DNA of 64,000 nt. It comes from Rhynochetos jubatus (Eukaryota > Chordata > Aves > Eurypygiformes > Rhynochetidae). Where the stretch lies: assembly GCA_027574665.1 (NCBI GenBank), contig CM050655.1:15557170-15621169 (forward strand), written 5' to 3'. Each line of letters opens with the position of its first letter. The stretch's first letter is position 1. A program made the position numbers and the translations under genes. Shown one piece after another: positions 35,792 to 49,100 of the stretch. Under the pieces are notes generated by a model. That model ran no database searches, was not told where the DNA came from, and saw nothing but the letters and a program-made list of their open reading frames with translations.

Positions 35792-38711
35792 GTAGGTATT
35801 GATGAGAAGTTGTGCTTGAAAAGAGGTTATCTGAACCACGGACCTGGTGTCTAACGGATTAATAAATTAATCTCCACTGTCATTAAAGCCAGAGTTTTGA
35901 AATCCGAAACACAGAGTGGTGAAATAGAAGCTAGTGTTTTGGTTAAGGAATTACAATTATATGAATGTGTATGCCAAATGCAACAATAGAAATTGGTCCA
36001 AAATGGAGAATGTCTTTTTCATAGGCTGAAGTTTTCATATTGAGTTTAAATCTGTAAAGAATTAGGATTGGAAATATTTAAATGTTTACATACCCCTTTT
36101 TTCTTTTTACACAAGGCAGTAATGTTTCTAATGCAGGCAAGTGTTGCTTTGCATTATCTTTTATTTATTTATGTGAATTTTGCTCTCTTAGAACTTGTCT
36201 CTCAATTTCCAACATTTCAAGATGCCCAAATAGGCCAGAGTAAGTAGTACTACTACTCTGCCTTTCTAGCATGTTGCAGCAAGCCCAGTCTGTGTTTGTT
36301 TCGTTTGTTCAACTGTGGAAACTATCAATCTGACTCAAGCCATTAAAAGTAATTAGAAGGCCTATCACAGTCTATTTTGCTCAGCGAAAGTATGTGCCAC
36401 TTGTGTTCATGTACTCATACCTAAGAGTAACAAGTAACTAACTCCAGATCTCATACGCCAAACTGATGATATTTGAAAAGAACTCCCTGTTGGATCTTCA
36501 CTTTGTCGCACTTCATAAAGCTTTTCCTGAGCCTGCTTTCAGATTGTCCTGCGCTGTGGTGTGGTGTAGTCGATGATGGTGGCAGCCCTGGATTAATCTA
36601 GCAATCAGGGGTTAAAAGCTTGTCTCCACTTCTCCTCAGGGGTTTATGTAATAACCATGATATCGCCTGGAATTGCAATATCAGTGTTTAAAGAGTCAAG
36701 CAGGTAAATTCCAAATTCTGGAGACTGAGCTGTGAGACGGAGTTTGGCTGTATAGCTTTATGCATTTATATGTATTCAGCAGGCCAGGAGGGGCAGCCCT
36801 GCTGTACAATACTTTTGTAATAGACAGAGAGAGAATTTGATCTTGCTGCTCTAAACACATTTTAGCAGACAACCTTTACATGTTGTCCCATTTTCAAAAG
36901 TGTTTCCTCAAAAACATTGGAGTGCCTCCTTTATCATCTCTTGGTGATGCCATGTCATTTCTACCCCCTACTAGCCCGTGAGTCTGTAAGTCTGACCAGA
37001 TTCTGTCTGCTTCATGCATCATCACCAATAAGGGCACTGCCAGGGAAACGCTTCCCTACACCTTTTCAAACTTGTGGTCCACAGTTTATGTCTACATTTA
37101 TATCCATGCAAATTTAACTCTGTCCTAATAGACCACACAAATACAAAGAAGGACATAATTTGAAGGTGATGAGATTTCCCAGATTGTCTTCTAATTGATG
37201 CTTGACGATGCCTCAATCAGAAAAGAAATCCTTTTTCTGCCCAATATCTGTTTTAGCTCTGTGAGATGCCAGCAGTATCAGGTAGTGAGAACTTGTGTTG
37301 ACATACAGTCAAATGTACACAGGTACATATAGATCAAGGACTCTAGAGTGACATTTTTTACATTCTTTCTTTCCAGACTTGGTCTCTGTCTTGTGAAGTC
37401 TGAGCATTCTAGCCCCATAGGCAGAGGCATGGGAAAATTGGCATGTTTCACTTGAGCATTAGCTTGTCTCCTGCTGTTTGAAGGGCTGAGACCACTCTCC
37501 TGGTACGGTTGTATGAAAATCAGTGTAATTGGCCCAGAGAAATTGAAAGCTCATGTATTGTTTAACTGATGAGAAAACTTTTAATCAGAGTTCCCATTCT
37601 TCTTATATAGTGAACACCTCTGCTGCATAAACCAATCTGTATTGCACGTAGTCATGCTTCCATTATTTAGAAAAAGGATGTATTCTATGGGTGAGGGGAA
37701 ACCTTTGCAGTTCAACACTGTCTTTGGGAAAACTTCTATGTAACAGTAGTGAGTGTACAACCTCTTGGCAATATGATATCGGTGGATCTGCAGCTACTTG
37801 ATGGACTGCATTAATGCTAAGACTGGCTCCAGAAATGAAAGTAAGTTTTTCCTAGTAATTTAATCATCTTGGTGTTTGAGATGCCTACTCAACTGACATT
37901 ACCACTGATGAACTTAGTTCAAAAATTTATTCTTGTCACTGAGACAAGAAGATAATTCTGAATATCATTCAAATGTTCTCCATGAGGCTTTTTTTTCTTC
38001 TGTCTATTCAACAACTTGGGAAGTCCAGTGAGCCTGAAAAAGTAGTATTAGTGTCTTCCACACTAGTTGTTCTTTGCTATGAGAAGTTCCGTGAAGTACG
38101 GTGGGCATCCATTGTAAAGCAGAGCAGTGTAGAGCATTCTTTGCCTCTCAGGGTAGTAGCAGCTTGTCCTAAAAAATAGAATTTTGACTCTAAGAGATTA
38201 TGGTCTTCAATTCACAAGGTATGTGCAATACCAGAAAGCCCTAGTAAGACTATAGGGAACTCATATATTCCTTTTCAAAATGGTCCTGGGAAAAAAACTT
38301 CTAGTGGTTCGTCAGCTAAGGCATGGGTTTGCATCTCTTTTCTATTATCCTTCTAATAGCTAAATGCGTAGTAGGTCAAATTCTGTTCTTAGATAAACTC
38401 ATAGTACTTTGTAACCAGAGTCTTAATCCACATGTGTAGAAATGTACAGGACCAGAATGCTCTCCAGTACAGTGTCTTCCCAAAGACCGAAGGATTTGTG
38501 AACAGGAATGTAACTTTCTTCTGCTGAGCACATGTAATGAAGGATAAATAAGGGTAAAATGAACAGTTATTAGCAAACTGCTTCTTTGTGCATGAACAAT
38601 ATTGACAGTTGTGTTTTTCCTGGTTTAAAGCTCAATATATGATTTAAGCTTCCCTTTGTTTCATTTCTCCCTTGTCTTTTTGTTTTGTGTTTTGTTTTTT
38701 TTTTTTTTTAG
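35792..38711 (+). other. KCNMA1: KCNMA1 intron, 2.9 kb
   Basis: Runs from donor GTAGGT to an AG after a 15-T run. Phase 0 on both sides. I see no repeat, gene or RNA feature inside it. Confidence 0.95.
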
Positions 38712-38957
<246 letters not shown>

Positions 38958-40945
38958 TGATACTTTGTTATTTAGGACACCAACCGGCCAGATTCTTACT
39001 GACTTTGATCTTAAGCTTTTTTACTATTGTCTACTTATAGGCCTGAGGACTTAGACTTTCCCTTTACTGTATCTGTGAAAGCAGAGCCCTGTGAGACCTT
39101 ATTAGAAGATATTTGCTGCAGCGTTGGGTTCCTTGTCATCCTCACTGGATGAATTTCAGCTGCCATCAAATGTATTAGCTGTGTTATATATCGAACATTC
39201 ACTGTAGTGCACCGCATGTAGCCAGGTCTGATGTGATTTCCCTGACAGAATGACAGTAGTTATTTATGACATTATTTATGTATTTATACCACACAATCTT
39301 TGAAAAAAAAAAAATACTGTTATTCTATCTGCATAATATGTATCTATATTCATAAAAATGTCCTGTAGGCTTGCCTACTTTATGAGGAACATTTGCACAG
39401 CATTTCAGCTCAGAGTTCTGCCGTACTCCTGTATGGAAGTATGGCAAAACCCTGACCCTATTGAAACTGTTAAAAGTTTAGCAGGGATGTCCACTGAAAC
39501 AGTAATGCAGAAGTTCTTTTTTTCCTATGTATCATTATCACTCGCTTGTGTGCCTACAATGTAGAAACATGAGCTCCAGGACAAACAAATGAAAGCTTCC
39601 AAGCTAGTGAACTTAGGCGGTCATAGCTCCAAATGAACCAGAAAGATGCAGGCAGGAGGGTAACGAGCCCACGGTCTAAGTACAAAAGAGAATGCTCTGT
39701 ACATTACAGAGTAAAGTTAGTTTGTATGTTTTTATCAGACTCAAAAATTATGAATGTATCGGTTCTTAATAATTGCATTTCACCAGTTAAAAAGAAATAA
39801 ATCAATGATGGATGTAACCTAAACTGAATAATTGTGAGAATAGCTGTAGAATGGAAAGACTGCCTTCACTTCTGATTAATTCAGGCTGTAGGTCTTTGTT
39901 ACTGTAAATGTAGTTTTAGTGGTAGCCCTTGGCTTTTTTCGGTAAAGTGATCCAACAGATGGTGTCACAAGATTCTCTGCTGTCACAAAAATGGTGTCAA
40001 TATCAGATTTGGTCAGTTAATATCCTCCTCTTCCTGCCAATCCCTTTTAATTCCCGACACTGTGAAGGCTAAAGACTAAGGAAGCAGAATTAAATTAATA
40101 ATACTGTTGAAGTGTGGAGCAGAATAGAATCCAGCTTCCACTTCCAAACTGTCCAGTATATAATGTGTATCCATTATTATAATGTGTATTTGTAAAGTTT
40201 TGATTCTGAATTCCTTGAGAGGCATTAAGGAAATGCCACCTTTATGTTCCCCAATTAGTTTGCACCCAAATTGAGAGTAGTGTTGAACTAATTTCACGTT
40301 ACACAGCCTGAATAGCTAGTTAGCTAGTTAATGCACCGTTAAAAATATAGAATATGTAAAGGATATCTTGCACCGTAATAAAGGGTGCTGAAGACCTCGG
40401 GGTTTTTTTTCAGACGATCTAGTTCAAAAATGTGTTATAAAGGTAAAAACTATCAGCATTATTTTGATCTAATTATACAAATTTTAAAGTTTACTAAAGT
40501 TTCTGAGATCATACGGGTAGGAATCATGTTTAAGGGAGGCGACTCAAACTCATTATTTGGTTCACGAGGTAAAACTTGCTGCTGATATGTGATGGGGATG
40601 TGGTTACAGCTGAGTGTAAAAACCTTTGTTCTGTATTTTTTAAAAAAGTGGAAATTTCATTTAAAGTCTGTATTAAAAGAGGCATTTATGCTGCTGAGTA
40701 AACTCTTAAAAAGTAGGCAAATGCCAATTTTAAATATCCTCAGGCAGCCTTAATTCTGTCCCTTTACATGAAATCATTAGAAGTAAGCCTTTAATTAATT
40801 ACATGATGGCATATTATTTTTCCCCACAGGAATCCTGCTTCGCTTGATACATAGTACAGACACAAAGGGCAGAATTAAGGTGGCAGGAATAATGATATCC
40901 TAACTTTTGAGTGCTTTAAAACTAAATTATATCTGGTTTATATAC

Positions 40946-40959
40946 ACACACACACACAG
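40946..40959. repeat. Short CA dinucleotide run
   Basis: Uninterrupted CA units following TATATA. A similar short CA run lies near 4412-4426. Confidence 0.8.
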
Positions 40960-42065
40960 AGTTTTCCATAAGTTTTCATGCCTCAAATTATTGAAAGTAA
41001 CGTGGAATAGTGAGGCTGGTATCTGAAACTGGGTGGCAATCCCTGAATAAGAGTTAAGCTCTGCCTTCCTTCACTTTGTGCATTTTAAATTCACTTTTGC
41101 ACTGAATATTCTCGGTGGAGTTCAGCCAGACGATCACCATGAGTGATCGGGAGATGGAAGAGTAAGGTCTTGACTTAGTTTTATGAAAGTCGCTATGTGA
41201 CAAGGGGGCAGCTTAGTCTCCTCATCATCATTAGGGTCTTTGGGTACCAAACCATGTGAGGCAGCAGAGCAGATTCTAGCTTCCATAATTTTTTTTTGTT
41301 TGTTTTTTCCTGGACCTTGCAGCCCCTGTAACATAGACTTAATATTCTGTAACAAGAGAGATAGACTGTTGGATGTGAAAGGCAAGTGTTATCTTTAAAC
41401 AAAACATAGTGGGTTAAGTGTCACATCTCGTTTTTGTGAACTATGAAAAAAAAAACCCAGACTACCACAATAATTCATTTTAATTATTGCATTCTCTGAT
41501 AGAGAATTGTGAAAGCAGGGAATGTTGCATGACTTGTGACCATTAAAATAAAACCTTGTTTCAGTTTTGAAGGGTTTAATCACACCCTTTTGTAGATCTC
41601 TGTGTTTTCCTTCTATTAGCACCAAAAACATGCATTGAAAAGGATTATACTTTTTTGTGTATTGTTTCAAGTAGAAAAAAATAGCTTTATCCTGATTGTA
41701 TTTCAGATGTGTAGGACACATAATGCTTTCCTGTTTAAATTGCTATTCTTTTGCCCAAGACCATTGTGACTTGATAGTAGATAAATAGACATTTAAAACA
41801 CACCCCTTGTTATATTCAGAGAGCCAGAGGTTGCCACACGATAGCAACTTAAATCAAGATGATTTCGAGTCACCGATGAGATGTAGGATGCTGGCATTAT
41901 TCCTGTTTCTTGTTGGTTAGTAATAGCTTGACTGAGTATTGAGACTGAACCTAAAATGCTGCCATCAGCACCAACTACCCTTTAGATTAGCACACATCTC
42001 CTATTCCCTGGCACATAGTTAGACCAGCTTAATGTCAGAGCATAAAAAAGATACTTGTTAAATAA

Positions 42066-42425
<360 letters not shown>

Positions 42426-44069
42426 TAATTCAAAGAGCCCTACATCAGCTTGCTTGACAGTTAAACCTGCTGATTGGTATGACGGCTTTTAAAGGGACAG
42501 TCACGTAGTTTCTCTGCTGCATCACAAAGGACATCCTGCAGAGGAAAAATGACTGAATGTGAAACTGGCAGTTTTTCTCTTTTTAAAATTTTCCTTAAAT
42601 AAGCATAAAATCATTGCTTTCTCACCCTGCCCTGTTCTATGACTTTCTCACCAGGGCAGTTACTGTTATATGGCCAAAGCTAAGTCATACTCCCTTCGGA
42701 ACACCTGAAGCCTCTGTCTAACAAGATTTCTTTTTTCATGTGAAGCACATCGCAACCACAGAGAAGAGCTGAGTAATTCAAGCCAAAAAGTAAAATGAAG
42801 CGAACCAGAATTTTAAATTGTCTTTACAGTTCCTGAGCCTCCTTGCTCCAAAAGCCACTTAGAATTAACTCAAAGCTGATTTCTTCCCATCGTTTGACGT
42901 GTACTCATCCCATTTAAGGGCATTGAACACAATCCTTCAGTCTTTGCTGAGGGTAGGGGACTGATTTATAGGTAGCCAAAGGCTATTTTACACCAACTAT
43001 GCTTGTGTGAAGCAGCTGCGAAGCAGTCCTAAGCACCCTGATAAAAACCATAGGTGTAAAAACAATCATCTCCCTATCCCTGAAGGGTCTTGCAGCTTAT
43101 GCAGCTGAAGTCCTACTTTTGATAAACCTATTAAGTGCTGCAGTAAATATTCCCTCTGGATCTAGTCCTGCTCTAAATGTAGGTGTAGAAAGGATGGTGC
43201 TTCAGTCTGCAATTTCCCCATGAGCCAGACCTAGAGAGAGTTTTCCCTCAAGGACTGTGAGAACTAAGTTTAAGTTCAGTTTATCCTCTTTACACTCTCA
43301 TCAGGAAATAGGAATTACGCACTAAAAATCAGAGGCAGCAGTGTAACTTCTTGGTTACTTAAATTTCTTGAACGTGGAAAAATCTTTCTTGGATTCGGCA
43401 ATAAAACTCTGTCATTTATTGCTGGAATTAAATTGTACCGGGAAACCAGAAGTTTGAAATTTTCAAAGTCAGGTTGCATAGTTTTCTGTATAACAAGTAG
43501 ATTGAGAGAAGTGGAAGGAAGTGGTTTTCCAATCCCATGGGTGTTTGAAGTTTCCAATCTGTGGCTTGGGAGCGATATAACCCCAAACATTAGAGAGTTC
43601 TTCCTTCACAAATTTGTGAGATGGACTTACTCACAGTATCGTAATTTATAGTCATGATTAGAAAATGTATTGCAGAAGCAGAGGACAGACATAGAGGATC
43701 CTTGTTTCGCTGGTTTGGGTCTGGGATTTGAAATATTGTGTTGAAAATCAAGTACATACTTTCACTACCAGGCTATTGGCTGTTCCTCGGTGGGTCTCTG
43801 TCAGTCTCTTATCATACATGTAATTGAAATAATCAAGAAATAGAAGCTGTTTGTCTCACCCTTTCCTCCCTTCCTGTTCTTAAGCATGGGCAGTCGGAAA
43901 GAATGTCCTTCCTCTGCCTTTCTTTAGAAGTTAGTGATACCTTCAACAGTTGCCTGTTGTATTGTACTCCTGGGAGTACACTGGATCCTTAGACCGTTCC
44001 CAAAAGAGGGTGGGAAAACGTAGCAATATCAGTGTGTTGTGCGTCACATCAACACCTATCATTTTTTAC

Positions 44070-44216
44070 TCTCCAACCTTGCAGGTATTCATGACTTGAC
44101 TGCATAAAACCCTTAAAAACCTGATCTGACCTTGTAGCTGACCCTGTTTTGAGCAGGAGGTTGGACTAGAGGCCCTCCGATGTCCCTTACAAGCCTGAAT
44201 TGTTCTGTGATTGTAT
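44070..44216 (+). repeat. CR1 LINE 3' tail, older subfamily type
   Basis: Contains CTCCAACCTTGCAGGTATTC, CTGATCTGACCTTGTAGCTG, GAGCAGGAGGTTGGACTAGA and an end resembling AATTNTTCTNTGATTNTAT. The phrase with GAGCAGGAGG differs from the other copies here and suggests a different CR1 subfamily. Confidence 0.88.
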
Positions 44217-46136
44217 AGCGTCCGAGATGCTGCTGCAGCACAGCTGATGTAGGTCAGCAAGTGTAGACTTGGGCCATGGTGTGAATCCCTTCAGCCCTAT
44301 TCAGTGTTGTTGATGCAGAGAAGCAGATCAGGTAAATATCAGTCTGCGTGTAAAACCAAAAAAAAAAAAAGGTGTTGCCCTCTCTAACTTTTCTGGGGAA
44401 GCAGGACATGAAATAAGCCAGGTAACCAGCAGCCTATTTTAGTTGGGAGCACTGACTACAGAGGGGTTCTTCTGAAACATGTGGCTTCAGAAAATAATCA
44501 TCTTCCGGGTATCTTCTTTGCTTATGGTATCCCCAACTCCTGAATTGGTTGCATTGCTTTCAGTACAGTACATTTTCTTGAAAGACCTTGAATACAATGG
44601 TTAGACTGTCAGAAGCAATAAGATCAATAAATAACCGCAAACTTTGCTGGAACTGAAATCTAATGTGACGTTTTTGTCTATGAAGTGTAGCTTTAATGTA
44701 CAGTGGACACAACTATCGTGGAAATCATATAAACTGGGTGATTCAACTTGTGCTGGCCCACCAACAGCATACTAGAACCACCTCTCAGCTCCTTACTAGC
44801 AATTAAGTACCTTCCTTTACAGATTGACTTGTCATTTTACTTTTGCTTTAAATTTTGTGTATTATTTGACATACTTAACCTTAACACATTAGCTGGTACA
44901 AACCTGAAGTATTGCCAGTCTGGTTTTTTCTAATGAATGTACGATTTTGAATTAAGACATTCCTCCCCAACATCATTCTTGACAAAGTGTTCTGTGATGT
45001 TCTTTTATATGACTTCTGTCAGTGATCATGGGAAATACTGACATTAGAAAATCTGTGTGTGTGGAAGAATGTCAGGTGACCTGTGACAGGGTGTTGAAAA
45101 GAAAAGAAACAAAGCAAAATATGTGAGCAGCCTGAGAAACATATGGGCTAAGCTGCAAGATTTTTGGTGAGGGAATTAATAGTGTAATCTTACCCTTGCT
45201 ATTCTAAGTAATAAGCTTGTGTAATTCTGTAGTCAGTAAGTGGTGGTATCTCATATGAAAACAAGATATATAATTTACGTATATGCATTCACAAAAAATT
45301 ACAGTAATTTCATTTATAGGTTATTGAATGCACAAATATCTATTCCCTTTTTTATTTTGGATTATTTCACTTCAGCATCAGACAAAAGATGACACCAGTA
45401 CCAGAAGCATGCCGTAAAAATCAGGATGCAAACTTATAGAACTGTCACATAAGCCATAAGCATGGGCCAGTGCTGAAGTGCAGGGCCATATCTATAACTC
45501 CTTTGTTCTGAGTTGAAAACAGAAAAAGAACCGAAAAATTTGTGGATTTTATTCCCTTTTCCCAGAGCCTCACACTCACCACATACTTTGACACCAAAAT
45601 CACTTCCAGTTCTAGGAATATAAACACTCTTTGCTTAGCCAGCCCTCTGCATCCTTCCAAACATGCCCTTTCCATCTAGGGCCATAGCATTGCACCAACA
45701 ACTGAACCCTGATGTGGTCTGAGAGGAAAGGCCTTGCAGAAGGAAGAGGAGGGTGGACATATGACAGCAAGGCTTCCTGATAGGTAATGTTCTGTGACAA
45801 CAGGGCCACCATTTCACAATGGATTAAGTGAACTCCTAAAATAAAGTATACTTAATTAATCTGGTTTATATCAAGAAAGGTTTTTCTCATTGCTAGGTCA
45901 AGATGAACTTAATAAGCACACAGAAATTCCCATGCAGGAACAAAGACTTGGTAGTGTGTCCTTATAGTGTTTAATTATCCCCAGGCTTTTGGACTGGGTA
46001 GCATTAACTATCTGGACCTTCTATAAACAATGTGATAGCACTTTGTCACTCTGGCCTTCCTGCCTTGAGTTGATCTGATCCTGCCTGAAGTGCACCTTAA
46101 CAAACCAGGTTGCTCTGCCTTGACCTTCTGAAGATG

Positions 46137-46147
46137 GGGGGGGGGGG
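46137..46147. repeat. Poly-G run of 11
   Basis: Uninterrupted G run inside the last intron, read directly from the sequence; prone to length change and sequencing error. Confidence 0.95.
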
Positions 46148-49100
46148 ACGCTTATGGCTCCAATGCACAGAAAAAGATATATTCTGGTCCGGAGGTAGAA
46201 AAGACCCTGGAGTACCCAGAGTGGATGAGAGTAAAGTGTCTAAGTTGTCAAATCTATGTCATAATCAGCTGTCTAGCAACATATGACCAAGCGCATGACT
46301 ACACAGAACTGTGAATGGAAACAAGCTGCCTTCCGTAGAAGGAAAAGTGTACTAACAGTTCTGGAAGGATTTGCTAGTGTCCTTTCCATAAAATGTGTAA
46401 TTTTACTCAAAAAGAACAAGCAACTCTTTGAAACTGGACCTGTGTTGTTGAAAGCTGTCATGTTGAAAGTGTTCTCATGGCTATTTGCATTGAATGTTGC
46501 AAAGCTGACTAGGCAACTCCTTAGCCTCAGTAGAGGTTAGGGGTGCAGAGTGATGTCCAAATTATGAGCTTTTGGAAATCATCAGGGCAGTTTCGTTGCC
46601 TCTGGGAAACCTAGATTCCAAGGACAGAAAGGTCAAAGCGTATCCCACTGAAGCTGCAGCAGACTATTTCTGTCGTTAGGATGTCTCAGCTTCTGAGCTA
46701 CAAAATGCTGTAAAGTTGGAGCTTGGCTCACCTCCTCACTCAATGACTCATAAACTCAGTCAGATGCCTTATTTGTGACAAAGAAAGTCCGGTTTTTATC
46801 TGGCACTTCCTCTTATAGATGTCGATTGATTGTCTTGATGGAAAGGTTTGTTAAGAACTATGCTTGTAGTGGAGGAAAAAAGTCACCCTCAGGTAATGGA
46901 GTTTAATTTTTTTTATTGTCCCTTGATCCTTCTCGATTCCCATTCCATCCCATCAAATACAAAGTGAGATTATGTTATCAAGACGTACTTTAGAGAGAAG
47001 ACCAAAGAATATTATATCCATGGAAGCATTTTTGCTCCCTAGCCATAACATTTTTCTAGAGCACCCAGGAAGTTTGACTCGGATGGGCTTGGCAGTTATG
47101 TTGGGAGAGCTCTAGTAACTCTCCTTTCCGTCATTCTGGTCACCTTTCTACCCTTCCTTCAAGTAGCATCTGTTGACTGTTCTCATGTAGCTTTTCATGG
47201 TTCTGTATTTTCTTTCAGAGTCTTACGTTGTGGGAATTTTACTTGTTGCTTTACCCACCAGATGAACAGGACCCAACACAAAATATTTTTCTTCAGTAGT
47301 AACTAAAACTGCTCTTTGGCTTTCTTTCCAAAAACCAGGAAGACAATTATACTGAGCTGTTTAGAGATTTATAAGTACTGTACCAGAGTAGCCTCTGGGT
47401 AGTAACTTTAGATATCCAACTGAATAACTTTCCTTTATTGGATAGTGATTTAGATGTTATTTGGAGCCCTATATAATAAGAGCAGTACATTTCATTAAAA
47501 AACACTTACTAAACAATATAGAAAAGCGATCTTATGGCTTCAAGCAGGTCTAAAGTACAGAAAGGGGGAGGCCATATAGTAACGTGTTTTCTGTGGACAT
47601 TACAAGACAGATCACAGTACAGCGCGGTAGATGTATTTCAGCATAGTAACAATTGCAGCTGTTTTCTGAATGACTGCAACTTATGAGAATTTTCCCTAGG
47701 AACACTATTTCAACACATGAGAGAGCTTTTTAAGGCCTCCATTTACAGTTCTTGTAATAGATCCTCAAACAAGAAAGAATAAAGAGGAAAAAATGAAGAG
47801 GGGATGAACTCCTGAGTAATTCATCTCATACATCACAGCAGGATTCTTCTGGGGAAAATCCTATAAAATCAAGTAAACATAACCAAAATTTTACACTCTA
47901 ACTTTCAAGTGTAACAGGTCACACAAGCTAAAATAACCTTGTGTACAACTTTAGCTTCATTTGATCCAATTCCTTTAAAAATCGCTTGTGGCTTCATCAT
48001 CATTTGTTGTTGGAGCTGGCTTAAGCTTTGATTGAAAGGACAGGAAGAGTTAGCCCCTGACTTTCATTACCATTATTTCACAATCTGTTAATGAAATCTG
48101 AAAATATTGCAATCTTTTGATGGACTTAATCTCACAATCTGCTGCAAGAAATTTCCTAATGAAAGGAAATTGAGATCTACATTCCATTGTGTTTGCAGGT
48201 AATATATTCCTTTCACCTTTACCAATCAAGAATTCTTGATTGTTTTATCTCTGAAATGTTAGGTAAAGAGCAAGAACAACAATAGTATTATCAGGATTGG
48301 AAATGAGAGAAAATTCTTGAACAAGCGGAAAGGATGAATACTGTCTGAAATGTGTGGTTAGCAAAGGTTTTGTCACTTTCAGAGATAGCTGTATTGTAGC
48401 TGTGTTAGAGATGTCTGTTGTAAATACAAAACAATAGTTTTATTCCTGAGAGGTGATTTGGTTTTTTTGTGGTGGTGAATGGCGTTTCTTATTTCTCTTG
48501 TGTTATAGTCATAAGATAAAGTTTCAGAAGAAAATTTGAGAATGTAGTGTTTGATAATCATAGACGCGGTTACTTTTTAGGCTGTTATGGAATTCAACAT
48601 TCTGTGGCAACTCCAGCTTTTTCCTGTGTAAGTTGTATTACGTGAAGGTGTATGAATAAAGAGCATTGCTTTCAATTTCAGAAAATCGACTTAAGCCAGC
48701 TAAATAATTTCAGAGTTTAAGGAGTTACTTAACTTCCTTAGGAAAGCAAATAAGTAAATTTAGAATATTAAATGTAGATGTAATGTTAAAAATAAAGAAA
48801 TTAATGCTGCTGCCAAAAAGTGAATTATTTTGGAGTAATGTTTTTTAAGTGTCAAAGTGTCCAATAACGCTCTCTTTAAGCTTTTAAACACACAGATTCT
48901 TGTGTGTCTTTGCAAATCAATGCAATTTCGGCTGCAGTGTGGTTCCTATATTTAAAGGTCGATCAGAATTTCCTAAATCGCATAGTTATTTTAAAAAAAT
49001 TTCTCCTAAATATCACTCCTGGTGGTTACATTTGCAAAAATGGCAGGTTTTTTGCACTGACATCAGGGTTATGGATTTGTCAGGATTGATAGTTTAGTGT

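Noticed and set aside
41134-41721. Clustered minus-strand open frames
   Set aside because: Mutually overlapping in different frames, with no coding-like composition or family resemblance.
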